Notes: a model not told the origin generated them from the letters alone. DNA of 64,000 nucleotides from Clostridiales bacterium (GCA_029010715.1 JAQXKZ010000028.1:39555-103554), one strand, 5' to 3'; positions 42,402 to 51,678 are shown, counted from the stretch's first letter. Numbers and translations: made by a program.

Positions 42402-44003
42402 ATGCTTTCTGTAAATGATCTGTCCATGCAGTTCGGCTCCAGTGTTCTTTTCTCTCATGTCGACCTGCAGTTCACGCCCGGCAACTGCTACGGTATTATC
42501 GGCGCAAACGGCGCAGGTAAATCTACATTTATAAAAATACTCTCCGGCGAGCTTGAGCCCACCTCCGGCAGCGTCACGCTCGACCCAAAGCAGCGCATGT
42601 CCGTCCTGAAACAGAACCAGAGCCTGTATGACGGCTACACCGTGCTCGATACCGTCATCATGGGCAACCAGCGCCTCTATGACTGCGGAAAGGAAAAGGA
42701 CGCCATATACGACAAGCCTGACTTTTCTGACGAGGACGGCATAAAGGCCGCCGAGTTGGAAGAGGAATTTGCGGAGCTCGGCGGCTGGGAAGCCGAGAGT
42801 GACGCGGGGCGCATCCTTCAGGGCCTCGGCGTCGATGTATCTCTGCATCAGAACCTGATGCGTGAGGTGGATCCGCGCCTGAAGGTCAAGGTCCTGCTCG
42901 CGCAGGCACTGTTCGGGCACCCGGACGTCATACTGCTCGATGAACCGACCAACAACCTGGACCTTGCGAGCGTTGTCTGGCTGGAGGATTTCCTGATGGA
43001 CTATGAGGGGACTGTGCTGGTTGTGAGCCATGACCGTTACTTCCTCAATAATGTCTGTACGCATATCGTAGACATCGATTACGGCAAGATCAGGATGTAC
43101 GTCGGCAACTATGACTTCTGGTATGAATCCAGCCAGCTTATCCAGAAGCTCATCCGCGACCAGAACAAGAAGGCCGAGCAGAAGATACAGGAGCTGCAGA
43201 CCTTTATTGCGCGCTTCTCCGCCAATAAATCCAAGTCCCGTCAGGCGACGTCCAGACGCAAGCTGCTCGATAAGATCACGGTCGAGGAGCTCCCCGCCTC
43301 AAACCGCAGATACCCCTGGGTCGGATTCAAGGCCGACAGGGAACCGGGCAAGGACCGTCTTTTCGTCACCGAGATCAGCAAGACCGTCGACGGTGTTAAG
43401 CTGCTGAACAACGTAAGCTTCATCGTCGGCAAGGATGATAAGATTGCGGTCGTCGGCAAGAACGAGCTCGCGGTCACCATGCTCTATAAGATCCTTATGG
43501 GCGAGGAGCTGCCGGATTCCGGCAGCGTCAAGTGGGGCGCTTCCATAAGCACGGCCTACTTCCCGAAGGATCACAACAGTTACTTTGAAAACTGCGATTA
43601 TGACCTTATCGACTGGATGCGCCAGTTCTCCGATGACAAGCGTGAGAGCTATCTGCGCACCTTCCTGGGCCGCATGCTATTCTCCGGAGACGACGTGTAC
43701 AAGAACGTGAGCGTACTCTCCGGCGGAGAAAAGGTTAGGTGCATGCTCAGCCGCATGATGCTCTCCGGGGCAAACTTCCTCGTGCTTGACCAGCCCGCGA
43801 ACCACCTTGACCTCGAGAGCATAGCCGCGCTCAATAACGGCCTTGAGGCATTCAGATATAATATTATCTTTTCCTGCCACGACCACCAGCTGACCCAGAC
43901 CGTCGCCAACCGCATCATCGAGATCACCGACGACGGTATCATCGACCGCATGTGCAGCTACGACGAGTACATGCATCTCAGCGAACCCGGCGCAGACGCC
44001 TGA
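42402..44003 (+). CDS. ABC-F family ATPase (YbiT-like), second site degenerate
   Basis: A 533-residue soluble protein with two ATPase domains and no membrane part, related to ribosome-binding YbiT-type ABC-F proteins. Domain 1 is intact: Walker A GANGAGKS (34-41) and Walker B LLDEPTNNLD. The linker helices (about 250-300) have KSKSRQATSRRKLLDK. In domain 2 the Walker A is GKNELAVTM (352-360), lacking the phosphate-binding lysine, and the Walker B ends LDQPANHLD with glutamine at 464 where the catalytic glutamate belongs. The signature LSGGEKVRC stays intact. Domain 2 may bind weakly and should not hydrolyse ATP. The gene has its own consensus promoter. Confidence 0.92.
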   Translation: MLSVNDLSMQFGSSVLFSHVDLQFTPGNCYGIIGANGAGKSTFIKILSGELEPTSGSVTLDPKQRMSVLKQNQSLYDGYTVLDTVIMGNQRLYDCGKEKDAIYDKPDFSDEDGIKAAELEEEFAELGGWEAESDAGRILQGLGVDVSLHQNLMREVDPRLKVKVLLAQALFGHPDVILLDEPTNNLDLASVVWLEDFLMDYEGTVLVVSHDRYFLNNVCTHIVDIDYGKIRMYVGNYDFWYESSQLIQKLIRDQNKKAEQKIQELQTFIARFSANKSKSRQATSRRKLLDKITVEELPASNRRYPWVGFKADREPGKDRLFVTEISKTVDGVKLLNNVSFIVGKDDKIAVVGKNELAVTMLYKILMGEELPDSGSVKWGASISTAYFPKDHNSYFENCDYDLIDWMRQFSDDKRESYLRTFLGRMLFSGDDVYKNVSVLSGGEKVRCMLSRMMLSGANFLVLDQPANHLDLESIAALNNGLEAFRYNIIFSCHDHQLTQTVANRIIEITDDGIIDRMCSYDEYMHLSEPGADA

Positions 44004-44104
44004 CAAAAGCCGATTGGTAGCTTCAGCCGGCATCGGTACCCCGGAAACCCGGATGCCGCGCTCAGCGTGGGCCGCCGTCTCTCATGCTCAGGCTGTATAG
44101 ACTG

Positions 44105-44135
44105 CGGCGCTGTAAAAAGTTTTACTGCTTTTTAT
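44105..44135. repeat. Dispersed hairpin repeat, copy B
   Basis: The shared CGGCGCTGTAAAAA starts the element; TAAAAAG and CTTTTTA form an imperfect stem. See copies at 1455 and 54424. Confidence 0.55.
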
Positions 44136-44178
44136 GGAGCTGGGGTATAAATCGGAATCCCGGCAAAGCATTTTCGTG

Positions 44179-44212
44179 AAAAAGGACTGCCCGGCTCAGG
44201 GCAGTCCTTTTT
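44179..44212. terminator. Bidirectional terminator between ABC-F and lipoprotein genes
   Basis: AAAAAGGACTGCC (44179-44191) pairs with GGCAGTCCTTTTT (44200-44212); T-runs are present on both strands. Confidence 0.9.
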
Positions 44213-44231
44213 CGTTTTCAGTTATGAATTG

Positions 44232-44882
44232 TTATACATTGCCGCCGTCGCTGCCGGCAATGTGGAAGGTCTCCAGCGCGAGCTTGAGTATGCTGTCGAC
44301 GGCCTCTGTCTGGCCCTCGAGCGCAGTGGAGTTGTAGACGACTATGCTTCCGTCGTCCAGATTCTCCGCGTAATAGGCGCAGGAGACGACTCCGCCGGCG
44401 TCCTTATCCTTATAGGTGTAGTAGATGTAGAAGATATCTCTGTCGCCGTATGGAACCTTCTGCGGCTCTCCGGCCTTGGTCTTGAGATTCTTGCCGAGCT
44501 CGGTCTCTGCCGCTGCCGCCATATCGCTGAGATATTCTGAGGCTTCTCTCATCGGTATCAGGGAAATGGTGCAGAAAGGCAGATCCGTGCCCTCACCGGC
44601 GTAGACCATAGCGTTGCCGGCGGGATTGGTCATGGCTATGTACTTGCTGTCGTAGTCAAAGCTGAGCCCGTTGACCTCACTTGTGTAGGTGTATACGCCG
44701 GAGTTGGGTTCGATGCCCTTGTTATCCTGCGGAGCCTCGGTGGCGGAGGCGTCGGGATTCCCGGCAGGCTGAGTCTGCTGCGGGACCTGAGTGGGAGCGG
44801 CGGCTTCATCCTTCTTGCCGCAGGCGGACAGGGAGAAGAGCATAACTATTATAAGTGCCAGCGCAATAATGTTTCTTTTCAT
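44232..44882 (-). CDS. Lipoprotein of unknown function
   Basis: A 216-residue secreted protein. The signal peptide ends at the lipobox LSACGKK (cysteine 19). A 40-residue linker of Ala, Pro, Gln and Thr follows and then a compact domain of about 155 residues with SGVYTYTSEVNGLSFDYDS, typical of PsbP/LpqN-like or DUF-type folds that begin with a beta hairpin; I cannot name it. The ATG at 44882 has GAGGA seven bases before it. A consensus promoter with a downstream palindrome suggests regulation by a repressor. Confidence 0.75.
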   Translation of the reverse strand: MKRNIIALALIIVMLFSLSACGKKDEAAAPTQVPQQTQPAGNPDASATEAPQDNKGIEPNSGVYTYTSEVNGLSFDYDSKYIAMTNPAGNAMVYAGEGTDLPFCTISLIPMREASEYLSDMAAAAETELGKNLKTKAGEPQKVPYGDRDIFYIYYTYKDKDAGGVVSCAYYAENLDDGSIVVYNSTALEGQTEAVDSILKLALETFHIAGSDGGNV

Positions 44883-44914
44883 ACCAGCATCCTCTTTCAT
44901 ATAAAACTTCTGTG

Positions 44915-44977
44915 TACGGATATATACATAAATCCGTATGTAAAAATTATTGTAAACCATATTCTGCAATTTGTCAA
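44915..44977 (-). promoter_or_regulatory. Promoter and palindrome of the lipoprotein gene
   Basis: Minus strand TTGACA (44977-44972), 17 bases, TACAAT (44954-44949). Just downstream is TACGGAT-N10-ATCCGTA (44915-44938), a perfect inverted repeat in the position of a roadblock operator. Confidence 0.7.
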
Positions 44978-45196
44978 AACAATTTGAGTCCGTAAGTCTG
45001 TGCCGGAGCTGAAGAAAGCTTAAGATTTACAAACAGTCAATATTTGCCGAAACAAAAGAGGCCCTGCGCCGTCTTATAAGCATACAAAGGTAAAAATTTC
45101 CATCGGCTGACGGGAACGCACATACCTGACAGCGTCACCTTCCGGTGATTTCCTGTTCGCTGAAGACACAGAAATGACGGAAAGAAGGAAAAGACA

Positions 45197-46867
45197 ATGA
45201 GAAAACTGCTCTGTTTTATGCTGGCCCTTATAATGCTCACGGCCCTTGCCGCCTGCGGTGAAGCTTCGCCGGACACGGCTGCGGGGAACACGGAACCGCA
45301 GGCGTCCGCTGCGGTTCCGGCGGACGGGCCGCGTACCGTTGAAGCAGCGACTGTGGACGAGCTGCTGGCTGCCATCGCTCCGGATACCGTTATAGAGCTG
45401 ACAGGCGCGTGCTACACGCTTACCGAGGCCTCAAACTACGGCATGGATAGCGGCTCTGACTATTATTATTGGGACGGCTGTGACCCCAGCGACGGCTTCG
45501 GCCTTGTGATAAGGGACGTTGACGGTCTGACTATACGCGCCGCGAGCCTCGACACCGGCATAGTCACGGAGCCGCGCTGGGTGAACGTGCTCAGCTTTGT
45601 TGACTGCGATGACATCAGACTCGAGGGCTTCACCGCGGGTCACATAGACGGAGCGCACTGTTCGGGCGGCGTGGTCAGCCTGGAGAACGTAAACAACGCC
45701 GTCATAGACGGCTGCTCGCTGTACGGCTGCGGAACAGAGGGAGTCACGGCCTTCAAATGCGATACCCTCAGCGTCGCGGGCACCGAGATATGGAACTGCT
45801 CTCTCGGTGCGGCAAGCGTGAACGGCAGCAAAAACGTCAGCTTTGATAATTGCGACATCCACGGTATCAACGCCGAGTGGGGCCTGTTTAAGATAAGCGG
45901 CAGCGAAAAGATTGCCGTGCTCAACAGCAGCATTTACGACAATGACGGGGACCTCTTCGTCAACAGCAGCTATTCCGGCGGTGTGTACCTCGGCGGCTGC
46001 GAGATAAATAACAATAAGTTCCGCGACGTGTTTGCCTCGACCGTGTATCCGGTCACGGTGGAGGGCTGCGCGTTTACTGACAACGATATCATCAGATGGT
46101 ACGCTGACATGAGCAGCTTCGGCTATAATGGGGAGAACATGAAAGCCGCAGACCCGGACGGAAAGGTCTACAGCTACAGCGAGCTGTGGAACATGGAGAA
46201 AACGGAAAAGGCGGTCTGGAACGGCATGGACAGCAAGCCCGCGGAGCGGGAGCTGACGGAGGCGGATGACGGAAAGGTACATGTCAGCACCGTGGACGAG
46301 TTGCTGGCTGCCATCGCTCCGGATGTGACCGTATATCTCGAACCGGGCATATACGACCTCAGCACCGCGGCCGGATACGGCAGCTACAGCACGGACAGCT
46401 ATTACTGGGAGGAGCGCTACGACGGTCCCAGCCTTACGATAACCGGCGTCAGCGGCCTGACGATAGAGGGCGCGGGTGCGGACGAGGTCACGATTGCCGC
46501 CGCGCCGCGATATGCCGATGTACTTGCCTTTGAAAAATGCGAGGGCCTGACGCTCCGCGGCTTTACCGCCGGGCATACGGAGGAACCCGGCTCCTGCACC
46601 GGCGGCGTTCTGGACTTCGAACTGTGCGAAGGCGTGAGCATTGAGGACTGCTCTCTCTTCGGCTGCGGCATAATGGGCATTACGGCGCGTGACTGCAGTG
46701 AATTAATCGTGCGCGCGACCGAGATATATGACTGCGAATATGGCGGCCTGACGTTCTTCAACAGCAGTGCGGAGCTGGAAAACTGCAATATTCACGATAA
46801 CGGAGGCCCCGACTATCAGCTCTACGAGAGCACAATCACCGTCGACGGTGAGAAACACTCGTCATGA
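45197..46867 (+). CDS. Lipoprotein with duplicated right-handed beta-helix
   Basis: A 556-residue lipoprotein (lipobox LAACGEA, cysteine 20) with two tandem copies of one domain. Copy 1 begins at residue 52 and copy 2 at 365, both with TVDELLAAIAPD. Each copy has a short strand-rich start, an aromatic segment (YYYW and SYYWEE), then parallel beta-helix coils with repeated DCSLYGCG/DCSLFGCG motifs and AGHxxxxxC-G-GV loops. Beta-helix proteins of this kind often bind or cleave polysaccharide; no catalytic motif is clear. Copy 2 is shorter by about four coils. The gene is monocistronic, with a strong terminator downstream. Confidence 0.83.
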   Translation: MRKLLCFMLALIMLTALAACGEASPDTAAGNTEPQASAAVPADGPRTVEAATVDELLAAIAPDTVIELTGACYTLTEASNYGMDSGSDYYYWDGCDPSDGFGLVIRDVDGLTIRAASLDTGIVTEPRWVNVLSFVDCDDIRLEGFTAGHIDGAHCSGGVVSLENVNNAVIDGCSLYGCGTEGVTAFKCDTLSVAGTEIWNCSLGAASVNGSKNVSFDNCDIHGINAEWGLFKISGSEKIAVLNSSIYDNDGDLFVNSSYSGGVYLGGCEINNNKFRDVFASTVYPVTVEGCAFTDNDIIRWYADMSSFGYNGENMKAADPDGKVYSYSELWNMEKTEKAVWNGMDSKPAERELTEADDGKVHVSTVDELLAAIAPDVTVYLEPGIYDLSTAAGYGSYSTDSYYWEERYDGPSLTITGVSGLTIEGAGADEVTIAAAPRYADVLAFEKCEGLTLRGFTAGHTEEPGSCTGGVLDFELCEGVSIEDCSLFGCGIMGITARDCSELIVRATEIYDCEYGGLTFFNSSAELENCNIHDNGGPDYQLYESTITVDGEKHSS

Positions 46868-46874
46868 TGAATGA

Positions 46875-46909
46875 AAAAGCACACAGCCTATTTGCGGCTG
46901 TGTGCTTTT
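46875..46909 (+). terminator. Terminator after the beta-helix lipoprotein
   Basis: AAAAGCACACAGCC (46875-46888) pairs with GGCTGTGTGCTTTT (46896-46909), loop of seven. Confidence 0.9.
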
Positions 46910-47036
46910 CGGTTTGCGCCTGTATGGTACGCATGCTTTCCGGGAACGGGATTAAGTGAAAACGGGGGATCAATTAATCGACCGCTCAGAGAAGGCGCGG
47001 GTATGCCGTTCAGAGGACTATTCGGCGAGTGTGTGC

Positions 47037-48203
47037 TTATACGTAGCTGCGGTCAATGTTCACAACGGCGAAGCAGCCCGGCCATGTCTCGCTTACGAGC
47101 GCTTTTATACCGGCGGCAAGCTCCGCGTCCGTGCTTTTCAGCTCCGCCGGGACAGCCGCGTCGAAGATAAGGTTAGTATGCGTGTTGCCCGGGACCATGC
47201 GGAAATCGTGTATGGTCATATCGGGCCAGTTCTCCTTCAGCTTCTCCGCGACTGCGCTGCGGAGCTCTGCCACACGGCTGTTTCCGGCGTCGATCGGGTC
47301 CATGTGTATCGTGGCGTTGATGCCGAACCTGTCCAGTATCTCCATCTCGGCGCAGTCTACCGCGTCGTGCATTTCAAATATGTTGCCGTTGCCGTCGACC
47401 TCGGCGTGGAGGGAGACGAACTGGCGGCCGGGGCCGTAGTCGTGCAGGATGAGGTCGTGTATGCCCAGTATCTCGGGATGAGCCATAACGCTGCGCTCGA
47501 TGTCTCTGACCAGCTCCCTGTCCGGGGCCTGTCCGAGCAGGGGAGAGAAGGTGTCCTTTGCCGCGTTGAATCCCGCGACCAGCACGAATACCGCGACGAT
47601 GAGCCCGGCCCAGCCGTCTATGTTCACATTGAACAGCCAGGATATCAGCATGGACAAAAGGACTACCGCCGTCGATAACGAGTCGGACAGCGAGTCTGTC
47701 GCAGTGGCCTGCATCGCTGCGGAGTTTATCTTCTTTCCGACGGCGCGGTTGTACATGGACATATAGAACTTCACCGCTATCGAGGCGATGAGTATGACCG
47801 CCGGGAGTATGCCCGCGTCGATGGCCTCGGGGTGTATTATCTTTTCAATCGAGCTTCTTCCGAGCTCTATGCCCATCAGCATTATCATCGTAGACAGCGC
47901 GAGACCGGCAAGGTACTCGACTCTGCCATGTCCGAAGGGATGCTCTGCGTCGGGCTTCTTTGCCGCGATCGCAAAGCCCAGCAGCGTGATTATTGATGAG
48001 CCCGCGTCGGAGAGATTGTTGAACGCGTCCGCGGTTATCGCGACCGAGCCGGATATGAGGCCGGCAAAATACTTGCCCGCAAACAGCAGGATGTTCAGAA
48101 ATATACCGCAGAAGGAGCAGAGCCTGCCGTAGGCTGTACGCACTGCCGGATCGGTGACGTTCTCGCTGTCTTTGATGAACAGCTTTGTCAGCAGTTTAAT
48201 CAT
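47037..48203 (-). CDS. Cation diffusion facilitator family transporter
   Basis: A 388-residue metal exporter with six helices (about 30-215) and a cytosolic metal-sensing domain. The metal site in helix 2 is ADAFNNLSDAGSS (Asp-x3-Asp type, residues 58-70) and HPFGHGRVEY lies near 92. Helix 5 has TATDSLSDSLS with the matching aspartates. Asp-only sites favour manganese or iron over zinc, which is inference. An extra domain of about 100 residues extends the C-terminus. It follows the pseudouridine synthase gene by 15 bases. Confidence 0.92.
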   Translation of the reverse strand: MIKLLTKLFIKDSENVTDPAVRTAYGRLCSFCGIFLNILLFAGKYFAGLISGSVAITADAFNNLSDAGSSIITLLGFAIAAKKPDAEHPFGHGRVEYLAGLALSTMIMLMGIELGRSSIEKIIHPEAIDAGILPAVILIASIAVKFYMSMYNRAVGKKINSAAMQATATDSLSDSLSTAVVLLSMLISWLFNVNIDGWAGLIVAVFVLVAGFNAAKDTFSPLLGQAPDRELVRDIERSVMAHPEILGIHDLILHDYGPGRQFVSLHAEVDGNGNIFEMHDAVDCAEMEILDRFGINATIHMDPIDAGNSRVAELRSAVAEKLKENWPDMTIHDFRMVPGNTHTNLIFDAAVPAELKSTDAELAAGIKALVSETWPGCFAVVNIDRSYV

Positions 48204-48218
48204 TTTTTATACGCCTCT

Positions 48219-49196
48219 TCACTCAAAATTCAGATCAGTAACGCCGAAATATCTCTCGGCGAAATCAACATGTTCCACCTTGAATTCTCTGCCGCGCAGG
48301 TATTCGAGCATCCCCGCGGCGGTCGGGAATTCAAAACGCAGCCTGTAGGAGTAGAGTGCCTGCCCCTTTTCCTCAAAGTCCCTGTTGAAGCGCTCGCGTC
48401 CGTACTTTCCGTCGCCGAGCAGCGGCCAGCCGGCGTGAGCCATCTGCGCGCGTATCTGGTGTGTGCGACCGGTCAGCAGCCGGCACTCGACCAGGGACAG
48501 AGGCCCCCTGCTGCACAGCAGCCTGTACTCCGTGACCGCCGTCCTGCAGCCGGGTTCCGGCCTGTCCTTTATGAACACCCGGTTCTTTTTCGCGTCCTTG
48601 AACAGATAGTCCTCCAGTCTCCCGGAAGCGGGCTTCGGCCTGCCGGATACCGCGCAGAGGTAGTACTTTTCTATCTCTCTGTCGCGTATCTTCCCGTTGA
48701 GTATCCGCAGGGCCTCGGCGTTCTTTGCCGCGATGACTATGCCGCCGGTGTTCCGGTCTATACGGTTGCAGAGCGACGGCGCGAAGGAGTTCTCCTCCCG
48801 AGGTTTCCATTCGCCTTTCTGCGCCATGTATGCTTGAACATTGGCGATAAGCGTGTTATAATCCCATACGCCGGCACTGTGACAAAGCACCCCCGGCTTC
48901 TTGTCGAGCAGGAGTATGTTTTCGTCCTCATAGACTATCGTGAGCCTCGGCGTGCCGACCTTCAGATAGGAGTTTTCCTCCCTGGGCTTTTCAAAGAACT
49001 CGTCGTTTATATATAATTGCAGCGTATCTCCCACGGAAAGCCTGGTGTCGCGTTTTGCACCCTTCCCGTTGAGCTTGATACGCTTCAGACGGATGTATTT
49101 CTGGAGCAGCGATTCCGGGAGCAGAGGCACTGCCTTGCCCACGAAACGGTCCAGCCGCTGTCCGGCGTCGTTTTCTTTGACTGTCAGCTCTTTCAT
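48219..49196 (-). CDS. RluA/RluD-family ribosomal RNA pseudouridine synthase
   Basis: A 325-residue enzyme with an N-terminal S4-like RNA-binding domain (residues 1-70: DAGQRLDRFVGKAVP and LQKYIRLKRIKLNG) and a catalytic domain from about 90. The catalytic aspartate is in NRIDRNTGGI near 143 (HRLDRxTSG in relatives) and a late RTHQIRAQMAHAGWPLLGD segment near 264-282 completes the signature. It modifies uridines in 23S RNA. The ATG at 49196 gives the conserved MKELTV start; its ribosome site AAGGGA is ten bases off. Confidence 0.92.
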   Translation of the reverse strand: MKELTVKENDAGQRLDRFVGKAVPLLPESLLQKYIRLKRIKLNGKGAKRDTRLSVGDTLQLYINDEFFEKPREENSYLKVGTPRLTIVYEDENILLLDKKPGVLCHSAGVWDYNTLIANVQAYMAQKGEWKPREENSFAPSLCNRIDRNTGGIVIAAKNAEALRILNGKIRDREIEKYYLCAVSGRPKPASGRLEDYLFKDAKKNRVFIKDRPEPGCRTAVTEYRLLCSRGPLSLVECRLLTGRTHQIRAQMAHAGWPLLGDGKYGRERFNRDFEEKGQALYSYRLRFEFPTAAGMLEYLRGREFKVEHVDFAERYFGVTDLNFE

Positions 49197-49255
49197 GCCG
49201 CGCAAGAATCCCTTCAGGTAAGTGATTTTCTGAATTATACTATATAAAATTATTG

Positions 49256-49284
49256 TTGACAAGTCTTGACAAGTAATCTATAAT
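49256..49284 (+). promoter_or_regulatory. Promoter of yceD-rpmF
   Basis: TTGACA (49256-49261), 17 bases, TATAAT (49279-49284): a perfect match, as expected for a ribosomal protein operon. A second TTGACA at 49266 is too close to the -10 box to be used. Confidence 0.88.
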
Positions 49285-49311
49285 ATTAAAGCGTCTGTGC
49301 GAGGTGCCGAT

Positions 49312-49803
49312 ATGTTTCTTAACCTGAGAGAGATCATCGAAATACCCGGCGGCTCCGTCCCGTTTGAGTGTGAGCTGGGTACGGAGGGCTTGGATTTTCC
49401 GCAGATAAAGGAATACAGATCGAAGCCTCATGCAGAGGGCCGGGTCTTCAATGAAGCCGGAGTGCTCAGGCTGGAGGGGACGCTGAAAGCGGAGATGATC
49501 TGCCTCTGTGACCGCTGCGGCTGCGAGTTCGTGAGCGTCAAGGAGACCCCGCTGAACGCCGTTATCGTGGAGGAAAACACCGGGGACGACCCGGAGCTGT
49601 TCATCCTCGAGGGCGACGGGATAGATCTCAGCGAAATCCTCGCGACCTGCTTTATCCTGGATATGGAGACCAAGTTCCTCTGCAGAGAGGACTGCAAGGG
49701 CCTCTGTCCCACGTGCGGCAAGAACCTTAATCTCGGCCCCTGTGGGTGCCGGAAACAAATTGATCCAAGATTTGCTGTGCTTGAGCAGCTTTTGGATAAA
49801 TAG
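49312..49803 (+). CDS. yceD: YceD/DUF177 family protein
   Basis: A 163-residue protein of the YceD family, always found before rpmF and linked to 23S rRNA maturation. The central CLCDRCGCEF and the C-terminal CREDCKGLCPTCGKNL motifs supply several cysteines, most likely for a zinc site. GLCPTCGKNLN is the family signature. The ATG at 49312 after CGAGGTG fits better than a GTG five codons upstream. It lies 69 bases before rpmF. Confidence 0.9.
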   Translation: MFLNLREIIEIPGGSVPFECELGTEGLDFPQIKEYRSKPHAEGRVFNEAGVLRLEGTLKAEMICLCDRCGCEFVSVKETPLNAVIVEENTGDDPELFILEGDGIDLSEILATCFILDMETKFLCREDCKGLCPTCGKNLNLGPCGCRKQIDPRFAVLEQLLDK

Positions 49804-49872
49804 GGCGAGGGCGTCCTCGGCTAAACTGAAAATTAGAGCTGCTCAAAACAGCCGTCAACAGGAGGTGTCAAC

Positions 49873-50061
49873 ATGGCAGTCCCAAAAGGAAAAGTATCAA
49901 GACAGAGACGTGATAAGAGACGTTCTTCCGTATGGAAGCTCAGCGCTCCAAATGTGATAAAGTGCCCCAATTGCGGCGCTTTCTGCATGCCTCATCGTGC
50001 TTGCAAGGCCTGCGGTCAGTACAATGGCCGTACAGTCATCGCTGTTGAGGAGAGCAAGTAA
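49873..50061 (+). CDS. rpmF: Large ribosomal subunit protein bL32
   Basis: A complete 62-residue L32: MAVPKGKVSRQRRDKRRS start and a CPNC...CKAC zinc ribbon (residues 31-48). The zinc-binding form is the usual housekeeping version. The ATG has an excellent AGGAGGTG site. Confidence 0.97.
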   Translation: MAVPKGKVSRQRRDKRRSSVWKLSAPNVIKCPNCGAFCMPHRACKACGQYNGRTVIAVEESK

Positions 50062-50067
50062 AGAAGC

Positions 50068-50102
50068 TTGAGGAGGAGAGGCGTCAGCCTGCTCCTCCTC
50101 AA
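50068..50102 (+). terminator. Terminator after rpmF
   Basis: TTGAGGAGGAG (50068-50078) pairs with CTCCTCCTCAA (50092-50102), loop of 13; the T-run is modest. Confidence 0.7.
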
Positions 50103-50234
50103 ACTTTATAATCTCCGGGAAAGTCATTCCGGATTTCCCGGCGGAGAGACTCATGCGCGGCCGCGGGGCGCGGAGCCAGCGCTTCAGGCTGAAGCAGAGC
50201 TTATATCCATGTGCCGGGCGGGAGGGAAGAGAGA

Positions 50235-51605
50235 ATGGAAGACAACTATATAAAATCCGTCGACCCGACCAGTCCCCTGCATGGAAAGGTGGAACCCGGA
50301 GACACTATAATCGCCATCAACGGCAATGAGATCCTCGACGTGCTCGACTATAAGTTCTTTGCCTACGACAGGGAGCTTTCCGTCCGAATCAGACGTCCGG
50401 ACGGCAGCGAGTACGAGCTCGGCGTGCACAAGGACGAGGGCGGCGATCTGGGGCTCGACTTTGAGAGCTACCTGATGGACAAGCCGCGCTCATGCGCCAA
50501 TGCCTGCGTGTTCTGCTTCATCGACCAGCTGCCGCGCGGTATGCGCAAGACCATGTATTTCAAGGACGATGACGCGCGCCTGAGCTTTCTGCTCGGCAAC
50601 TATATTACGCTGACGAACCTCTCCCCGCGTGAGGTGGAGCGTATCATCGCCTTGCATATAAGCCCAATAAACGTTTCGGTGCATACGACGAATCCCGAGC
50701 TGCGCTGCATGATGCTGCGCAACAAGCGCGCCGGCGAGACCATTGATATAATGCGCCGCTTCGCCGCTGCGGGCATAGTTATGAACTGCCAGATCGTCTG
50801 CTGCCCGGGGCTCAACGACGGAGACGAGCTGCTGCGCTCAATGCGCGACCTCGAAAAGATGTACCCCGCCGTACACAGCGTGTCCATCGTACCCGTGGGC
50901 CTTACAAAATTCCGTGAAAAGCTCTATCCGCTCGTGCCGTTCACAAGGGAGCACGCCGGCGAAACTATCGACCTCGTCGAGAGCTTCGGCGAAAAATGTG
51001 TGCACCGCCACGGCACCCGTATTTTCTTCTGCGGCGATGAGCTGTATATCAAGGCAGGCAGGGAGATTCCGCCTGATGATTTCTACGAACAGTATACGCA
51101 GCTTGAAAACGGCGTCGGGATGATAAGACTGCTGGAGACGGAGTTTCGCGCTGCGCTCAAGCTCTCGGACGAGCCGGACTATACCGGATTTTCCATTGCG
51201 ACCGGCACCTCCGCCGCCCCGTATTTTGAAAAGCTGCTGGCCATTGCCCGGGAAAAATACCCCGGCATAAAGGGCCGGGTCTACCCTATAGTTAACGATT
51301 TCTTCGGCCACAGCATCAACGTCACCGGCCTTATCACCGGCGGCGACCTTATACGCCAGCTCAAAGACAAGCCCCTTGGCAGGCGCCTGTTCATTTCACA
51401 GAACATGCTCCGCCGTCAGGAGATGGATTTTCTCGACGACGTGCTGCTGGAGGAGGCCGTGGACGCGCTCGGCGTTCCCATCTACCCGATAGAGAGCGAC
51501 GGATTCGCGCTCTGGGATGCGATCAGCGGCGTTCTGCCGGAAGTGAAGCTCCCGGTCCGGGAAAAGTCCAACGACGCGTTTTATAAGTACAATCAGAACA
51601 GATAA
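50235..51605 (+). CDS. DUF512 protein with PDZ and radical-SAM-like domains
   Basis: A 456-residue protein: PDZ domain (about 5-75, VEPGDTIIAINGNE), a radical-SAM-like N-terminal part with CANACVFCF (C-x3-C-x2-C, about residues 91-98), then the DUF512 domain (from about 290) with SGFSIATGTSAA-like loops. This family sits next to der in many Firmicutes, as here, and its role is unknown; an Fe-S enzyme in ribosome or tRNA maturation has been considered. The ATG at 50235 follows GGAGGGAAGAG. Confidence 0.9.
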   Translation: MEDNYIKSVDPTSPLHGKVEPGDTIIAINGNEILDVLDYKFFAYDRELSVRIRRPDGSEYELGVHKDEGGDLGLDFESYLMDKPRSCANACVFCFIDQLPRGMRKTMYFKDDDARLSFLLGNYITLTNLSPREVERIIALHISPINVSVHTTNPELRCMMLRNKRAGETIDIMRRFAAAGIVMNCQIVCCPGLNDGDELLRSMRDLEKMYPAVHSVSIVPVGLTKFREKLYPLVPFTREHAGETIDLVESFGEKCVHRHGTRIFFCGDELYIKAGREIPPDDFYEQYTQLENGVGMIRLLETEFRAALKLSDEPDYTGFSIATGTSAAPYFEKLLAIAREKYPGIKGRVYPIVNDFFGHSINVTGLITGGDLIRQLKDKPLGRRLFISQNMLRRQEMDFLDDVLLEEAVDALGVPIYPIESDGFALWDAISGVLPEVKLPVREKSNDAFYKYNQNR

Positions 51606-51678
51606 TAATCCCGCCTGCAGAGCCGCCGGCCTGTGACGGATTCTTTATATCAACTCAGAGTAATTAGGAGGGACCTGA

